From: an uncultured Marinicella sp.
GTDB lineage: Bacteria; Pseudomonadota; Gammaproteobacteria; Xanthomonadales; Marinicellaceae
Length of the DNA stretch: 9,823 nucleotides
Assembly (NCBI GenBank): GCA_938008005.1
Contig: CALLLZ010000452.1
Location: forward strand, 1 to 9,823
Direction of reading: 5' to 3'
The notes beneath the pieces are model-generated. The model was not told the DNA's origin and made no database searches. It worked only from the letters and a program-made list of their open reading frames with translations. A program made the position numbers and the translations under genes. Shown here in pieces: positions 7,519-9,823 of the stretch (the first letter of the stretch is position 1; each line of letters starts with the position of its first letter).

Positions 7519-7543
7519 TGGATTATTTTACCCAATGCCAATT
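7510..7543 (-). promoter_or_regulatory. 12-bp perfect hairpin sequestering the ppx start codon
   Basis: On the ppx transcript AATTGGCATTGG (7543-7532) and CCAATGCCAATT (7521-7510) are exact reverse complements with a 10-nt AU-rich loop. The ppx AUG (7518-7516) is in the 3' arm, and the whole presumed ribosome-binding region is in the stem and loop. There is no U-run after the stem, so it is not an intrinsic terminator. It begins 16 nt downstream of the rho stop codon, close enough for a ribosome finishing rho to affect its opening. A translational control role is inferred from position. Confidence 0.6.
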
Positions 7544-7559
7544 GATTTGTGTGTAGCTT

Positions 7560-8816
7560 TTACCGCTTCATTGATGTAAAAAACTCTTCATTGGTTTTGG
7601 TGTCTTTCAGTTTTTCTAATAAAAACTCAACCGCTTGAATGTCATCCATAGGGTTCAAAATTTTACGCAAAATATGCGCTTTTTGCAAAAACTCAGGATC
7701 CACAATCAAGTCCTCTCTTCTGGTTCCAGATTTATTGATGTTCATGGCTGGCCAAATGCGTTTCTCAGCAGCCCTGCGATCTAAGTGCACTTCCATATTA
7801 CCTGTGCCTTTAAACTCTTCAAAAATAACTTCATCCATTTTCGAGCCTGTTTCAACCAAGCCTGTTGCTAAGATGGTTAAACTACCGCCCTCTTCAACAT
7901 TACGAGCTGCACCAAAGAATTTTTTTGGTCGATGTAAAGCATTGGCATCCACACCACCTGTGAGAATCTTTCCAGAGGCAGGTGTTACCGTATTGTAAGC
8001 TCTGGCCAAACGTGTGATTGAATCCAGCAAGATGATCACGTCTTGTTTATGTTCAACCAAACGCTTAGCCCGTTCAATCACCATATCAGCGACTTGTACG
8101 TGACGAGTTGCCGGTTCATCGAATGTTGAAGCAATCACTTCACCTTTCACAGTACGTTGCATATCTGTTACTTCTTCTGGTCTTTCATCGATCAGCAGCA
8201 CAAACAATTTAGCCTCTGGGTTATTCAAGGCAATCGAAGTCGCAATGTTTTGTAAAATCATGGTTTTCCCTGCTTTAGGAGGGGACACGATTAATCCGCG
8301 CTGCCCTTTACCTATTGGTGAAACCAAATCAATGATACGCGTGGTTAAATCTTCTCTTGAACCATCACCACGTTCCATTTTAAGTTGCTCAGTTGCAAAC
8401 AATGGCGTGAGGTTTTCAAAAATAATTTTACCTTTGGTGTTCTCAGGCGGCTCATAATTGATGGTACTGATTTTCAACAAAGCAAAATAACGCTCTGAAT
8501 CTTTTGGCGGTCGGATTTTACCAACAATGGTGTCACCAGTTTGTAAGCCAAATCGCCTGATTTGACTCGGCGATACATAAATATCATCAGGGCCAGCTTG
8601 GTACGAGCCTTCCGGCGCGCGCAGGAAACCAAAACCATCTGGTAATACTTCCAATACGCCATCGCCGAAAATGTCTTCGCCTTTTTTGGCATGTTTTTTT
8701 AGGATAGAGAAGATCATTTGTTGTTTGTGAACGCGTGAGCGAGTCTCAACACCAGATTCTTTGGCAATTTCAGTCAACTTGGTGGTTGACATTTGTTTCA
8801 GTTCAGATAAATTCAT
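7560..8816 (-). CDS. rho: Transcription termination factor Rho
   Basis: This is a 418-residue hexameric RNA-dependent ATPase/helicase that terminates untranslated transcripts. It aligns end to end with the 419-residue Escherichia coli protein, beginning MNLSELKQ. The N-terminal RNA-binding domain holds DGFGFLR at 60-66 and DDIYVSPSQIRRF at 77-89; YFALLK is at 110-115. The ATPase core holds Walker A SPPKAGKT at 178-185 (K181, K184), ERPEE at 211-215, Walker B ILLDS ending near D265, the Q-loop GKILTGGVDANALH at 282-295, the R-loop GSK with K326, and arginine finger R366 in GTRRED. No catalytic residue is missing. The start matches the family exactly, although the leader ending AAATAAAGCAATCT has no good Shine-Dalgarno. 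It lies between trxA, from which it is separated by a terminator, and ppx, with which it probably shares a transcript. Confidence 0.97.
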   Translation of the reverse strand: MNLSELKQMSTTKLTEIAKESGVETRSRVHKQQMIFSILKKHAKKGEDIFGDGVLEVLPDGFGFLRAPEGSYQAGPDDIYVSPSQIRRFGLQTGDTIVGKIRPPKDSERYFALLKISTINYEPPENTKGKIIFENLTPLFATEQLKMERGDGSREDLTTRIIDLVSPIGKGQRGLIVSPPKAGKTMILQNIATSIALNNPEAKLFVLLIDERPEEVTDMQRTVKGEVIASTFDEPATRHVQVADMVIERAKRLVEHKQDVIILLDSITRLARAYNTVTPASGKILTGGVDANALHRPKKFFGAARNVEEGGSLTILATGLVETGSKMDEVIFEEFKGTGNMEVHLDRRAAEKRIWPAMNINKSGTRREDLIVDPEFLQKAHILRKILNPMDDIQAVEFLLEKLKDTKTNEEFFTSMKR

Positions 8817-9034
8817 AGATTGCTTTATTTAGGCAGAATGCCGATTTGATGATTGTGAATTGTATTGTTTAAAAGTTTAATTTCCCTTATTTTACACCCA
8901 CATTTATGTCATGTTATGGTGAAAAAGTTTAAATATTGTTTAAATATCTAGGATGAGTGATTTCGACAAAAGGCTTGTCGGAATTGATGGTGTATAAATT
9001 ACCATGTAAGTTTGTGACTGTCCAGCTTGAAAAT
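8817..9034 (-). promoter_or_regulatory. Leader and promoter region of rho
   Basis: This AT-rich gap holds no gene. A weak promoter candidate on the minus strand is TTGTCG (8969-8964 in reverse of a CGACAA arm region) with a 17-bp spacer to TATTTA, which matches consensus poorly. It overlaps a hairpin, CGACAA/TTGTCG (8964-8980). A GGCA-gaa-TGCC mini-hairpin lies at 8832-8842 just before the rho start. Rho is autoregulated through its leader in enterobacteria, but no homologous leader peptide was recognised here. Confidence 0.3.
8927..8948. repeat. Tandem 11-bp repeat GTTTAAATATT/GTTTAAATATC upstream of rho
   Basis: Two copies differ only in the last base (8927-8937, 8938-8948). Two more GTTTAA blocks occur at 8867 and 8875, giving four in about 80 bp of the rho leader. 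They may form an AT-rich upstream element or a protein site, or reflect low complexity. Confidence 0.45.
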
Positions 9035-9072
9035 AAAAAAACGCCTGAATTAGCTGAAATTCAGGCGTTTTT
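9035..9072 (-). terminator. Strong intrinsic terminator of trxA (bidirectional shape)
   Basis: CGCCTGAATT (9042-9051) pairs perfectly with AATTCAGGCG (9058-9067), and flanking A- and T-runs extend the stem to about 15 bp, with the 6-nt loop AGCTGA. On the minus strand it ends in a run of U (TTTTTTTATTT in DNA) and begins about 20 nt after the trxA stop. The A-run on one side and T-run on the other allow function in both directions. Confidence 0.93.
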
Positions 9073-9091
9073 GGTCAATAGCTTGCTTTTC

Positions 9092-9418
9092 TTAAGCGGT
9101 GTGCTTGCTCAAAAGCTCCAATAACTGGCCTTTTGAAACAGCACCGACATGTTGATCGATCACTTCACCGTTTTTGAATACCATCAATGTAGGAATACCT
9201 CGAATCGCCATTTTTACTGCGGTTTCTTTATTGTCTTCAATGTTCAGCTTAGCCACTTTAACCTGACCATCTAACTCGTCCGCAACTTCTTCCAAGATCG
9301 GTGCAATCATGCGACAAGGTCCGCACCATTCTGCCCAATAATCAACCAATACAGGGATGTCTGATTGGGTGATGTCTTCAAATGTGGCGTCTGTGGCCTG
9401 AATAATGTTTTCGCTCAT
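9092..9418 (-). CDS. trxA: Thioredoxin 1
   Basis: This 108-residue cytoplasmic dithiol-disulfide oxidoreductase keeps protein cysteines reduced and supplies electrons to ribonucleotide reductase, PAPS reductase and others. The active site AEWCGPCRM has C32 and C35; buried D26, K57 and cis-proline P76 (RGIPTL) fall at the same numbers as in Escherichia coli thioredoxin. The reading frame stays open to an ATG at 9490, which would add 24 residues (MDSTPYKHTYYN...). I chose ATG 9418 because it gives the family's exact length and starts MSENIIQATD. It also has GGAG about 8 bases upstream, while the extension resembles no leader peptide and overlaps the predicted promoter. It lies upstream of rho, as in many gammaproteobacteria, with a strong terminator between them. 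Confidence 0.96.
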   Translation of the reverse strand: MSENIIQATDATFEDITQSDIPVLVDYWAEWCGPCRMIAPILEEVADELDGQVKVAKLNIEDNKETAVKMAIRGIPTLMVFKNGEVIDQHVGAVSKGQLLELLSKHTA

Positions 9419-9435
9419 GTTTGTTCTCCATAAAT

Positions 9436-9451
9436 ACCTTGGACTCAAGGT
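9436..9451 (-). promoter_or_regulatory. Hairpin in the trxA 5' leader
   Basis: ACCTTG (9436-9441) and CAAGGT (9446-9451) form a 6-bp stem with a 4-nt loop, ending a few bases upstream of the GGAG ribosome site. It might modulate translation or protect the 5' end; stability is modest. Confidence 0.3.
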
Positions 9452-9469
9452 TGGGTTGTAATATGTGTG

Positions 9470-9499
9470 CTTATATGGGGTTGAATCCATTTAATTCAA
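9470..9499 (-). promoter_or_regulatory. Candidate sigma-70 promoter of trxA
   Basis: On the minus strand TTGAAT (9499-9494) is separated by 18 bp from TATAAG (9475-9470, five of six consensus). Transcription would begin near 9463 and give a leader of about 45 nt, which contains the small hairpin and the GGAG site. This favours the 108-residue start over the 132-residue frame. Confidence 0.45.
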
Positions 9500-9548
9500 A
9501 TATTAAACAGACCACTCTTGGATCACTGTTCCTGCACATTAAACTTAA

Positions 9549-9619
9549 TAGAGACTTTTGCTTGATTCTGGGTCATTAGAAAAAGAATTGAAATATTGTT
9601 AATCGAGCAAAGGTCTCTA
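9549..9619 (+). repeat. 19-bp stem-loop, possible structured RNA or small palindromic element
   Basis: Positions 9549-9567 pair with 9601-9619 over 19 bp around a 33-nt loop. On plus-strand RNA all pairs form, two as G-U wobbles; on minus-strand RNA the same two become A-C mismatches. That asymmetry suggests an RNA structure read from the plus strand, although a miniature repeat element is also possible. Confidence 0.5.
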
Positions 9620-9649
9620 ATATACCAATGATGACAATAAGACAGTTTT

Positions 9650-9677
9650 GCTGAAATAAAATTTCATTTTTTTCAGC
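9650..9677. repeat. GCTGAAA/TTTCAGC hairpin
   Basis: A 7-bp perfect inverted repeat (9650-9656, 9671-9677) encloses an AT-rich 14-nt loop. No U-run follows the stem on either strand, so it is not a standard terminator. Confidence 0.4.
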
Positions 9678-9722
9678 TTGACGCTATTTTAAGTTCTTTT
9701 TTCAAAGACTCAAACTTATGTA

Positions 9723-9742
9723 TAGAGATCAAGACTTCTCTA
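9723..9742. repeat. TAGAGA/TCTCTA hairpin
   Basis: TAGAGA (9723-9728) and TCTCTA (9737-9742) form a 6-bp stem with an 8-nt loop. The same two hexamers form the outer ends of the larger stem-loop at 9549-9619, hinting at a shared origin. Confidence 0.4.
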
Positions 9743-9747
9743 AACTC

Positions 9748-9779
9748 AACAACTATGGACTAAAAGTCTATAGGTTGTT
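9748..9779 (+). repeat. REP-like palindrome 1 (GGACTAAAAGTC core)
   Basis: Positions 9748-9761 pair with 9765-9779 as a 14-bp stem with one bulged G, one G-U wobble on plus-strand RNA and a 3-nt AAA loop. The core repeats in the next palindrome 23 bp downstream. Confidence 0.5.
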
Positions 9780-9783
9780 CTGC

Positions 9784-9795
9784 GGACTAAAGTCC
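9784..9795 (+). repeat. REP-like palindrome 2 (GGACTAAAGTCC)
   Basis: GGAC-TAAA-GTCC is a perfect short hairpin sharing the GGACTAAA core with palindrome 1. The paired arrangement looks like repetitive extragenic palindromes, but only a genome-wide copy count can confirm this. Confidence 0.45.
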
Positions 9796-9823
9796 TTACA
9801 TCGAAACAATATTCCCTATGTTT

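Larger units (their letters stand above)
9491..9823. other. Gene-free, hairpin-rich intergenic region at the right edge
   Basis: No coding region or recognisable RNA gene is seen. The stretch holds the upstream end of the trxA promoter, a 19-bp stem-loop (9549-9619), a GCTGAAA/TTTCAGC hairpin (9650-9677), a TAGAGA/TCTCTA hairpin (9723-9742) and two GGACTAAA(A)GTC palindromes (9748-9795). A gene on either strand may begin beyond 9823. Confidence 0.6.

Noticed and set aside
9419..9490. 24-residue N-terminal extension of thioredoxin from the ATG at 9490
   Set aside because: The internal ATG at 9418 has a good GGAG site and gives the exact family length of 108 residues with standard numbering of the active site. 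The extension is not a signal peptide and overlaps the likely promoter.
9650..9677. GCTGAAA/TTTCAGC hairpin as an intrinsic terminator
   Set aside because: The T-run precedes rather than follows the stem on the plus strand, and the minus strand lacks a U-run after it.
1..9823. Phage, integrase, insertion sequence, CRISPR array, tRNA or rRNA genes
   Set aside because: No matching protein motifs, regularly spaced repeats or cloverleaf-like sequences were seen on either strand.

Overview
The window looks like a chromosomal segment of an AT-rich gammaproteobacterium. The best marker is the minus-strand order trxA - rho - ppx: thioredoxin and Rho match their Escherichia coli counterparts in length and in every key residue I checked. 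A giant exported protein with an SpvB/Tc-toxin-type domain and two 'MWWNP...GTGW'-like modules, together with low GC, makes me lean towards a marine Lysobacterales/Marinicella-like lineage. That placement is inference from remembered family distribution, not from a search.

Layout, left to right. (1) Positions 1-3612, minus strand: the first 1204 codons of a very large secreted protein whose 3' part lies outside the window. It has a signal peptide, at least five Cys-paired fibronectin-III-like modules, two Trp-rich modules, a Pro-rich hinge, and the beginning of an SpvB domain cut by the window edge. (2) Positions 3685-4092, minus strand: a small secreted protein of unknown function, 72 bp upstream of the giant gene and probably in the same transcript. 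Its leader carries a candidate promoter and two adjacent inverted repeats. (3) Positions 4362-5513, minus strand: a family-4-type glycosyltransferase with a TTG start, divergent from (4) positions 5570-6013, plus strand: a VOC/glyoxalase-fold predicted dioxygenase, which converges tail to tail with ppx. (5) Positions 6022-7518: an exopolyphosphatase of the Ppx/GppA family. (6) Positions 7560-8816: transcription terminator Rho. (7) Positions 9092-9418: thioredoxin 1, followed by a strong intrinsic terminator. (8) Positions 9491-9823: no gene seen; this region is rich in stem-loops, including a 19-bp stem and a pair of REP-like GGACTAAA(A)GTC palindromes.

How the parts may work together: trxA, rho and ppx are housekeeping functions (redox, transcription termination, polyphosphate/(p)ppGpp metabolism). 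The trxA terminator separates trxA from rho, whereas rho and ppx are only 41 bp apart with no terminator and are probably cotranscribed. The most unexpected signal in this half is a perfect 12-bp inverted repeat that buries the only usable ppx start codon in a hairpin. The left half is accessory: a candidate exported Rhs/Tc-like surface protein or toxin scaffold with a small secreted companion. No phage genes, insertion sequences, CRISPR arrays, tRNA or rRNA genes were recognised.
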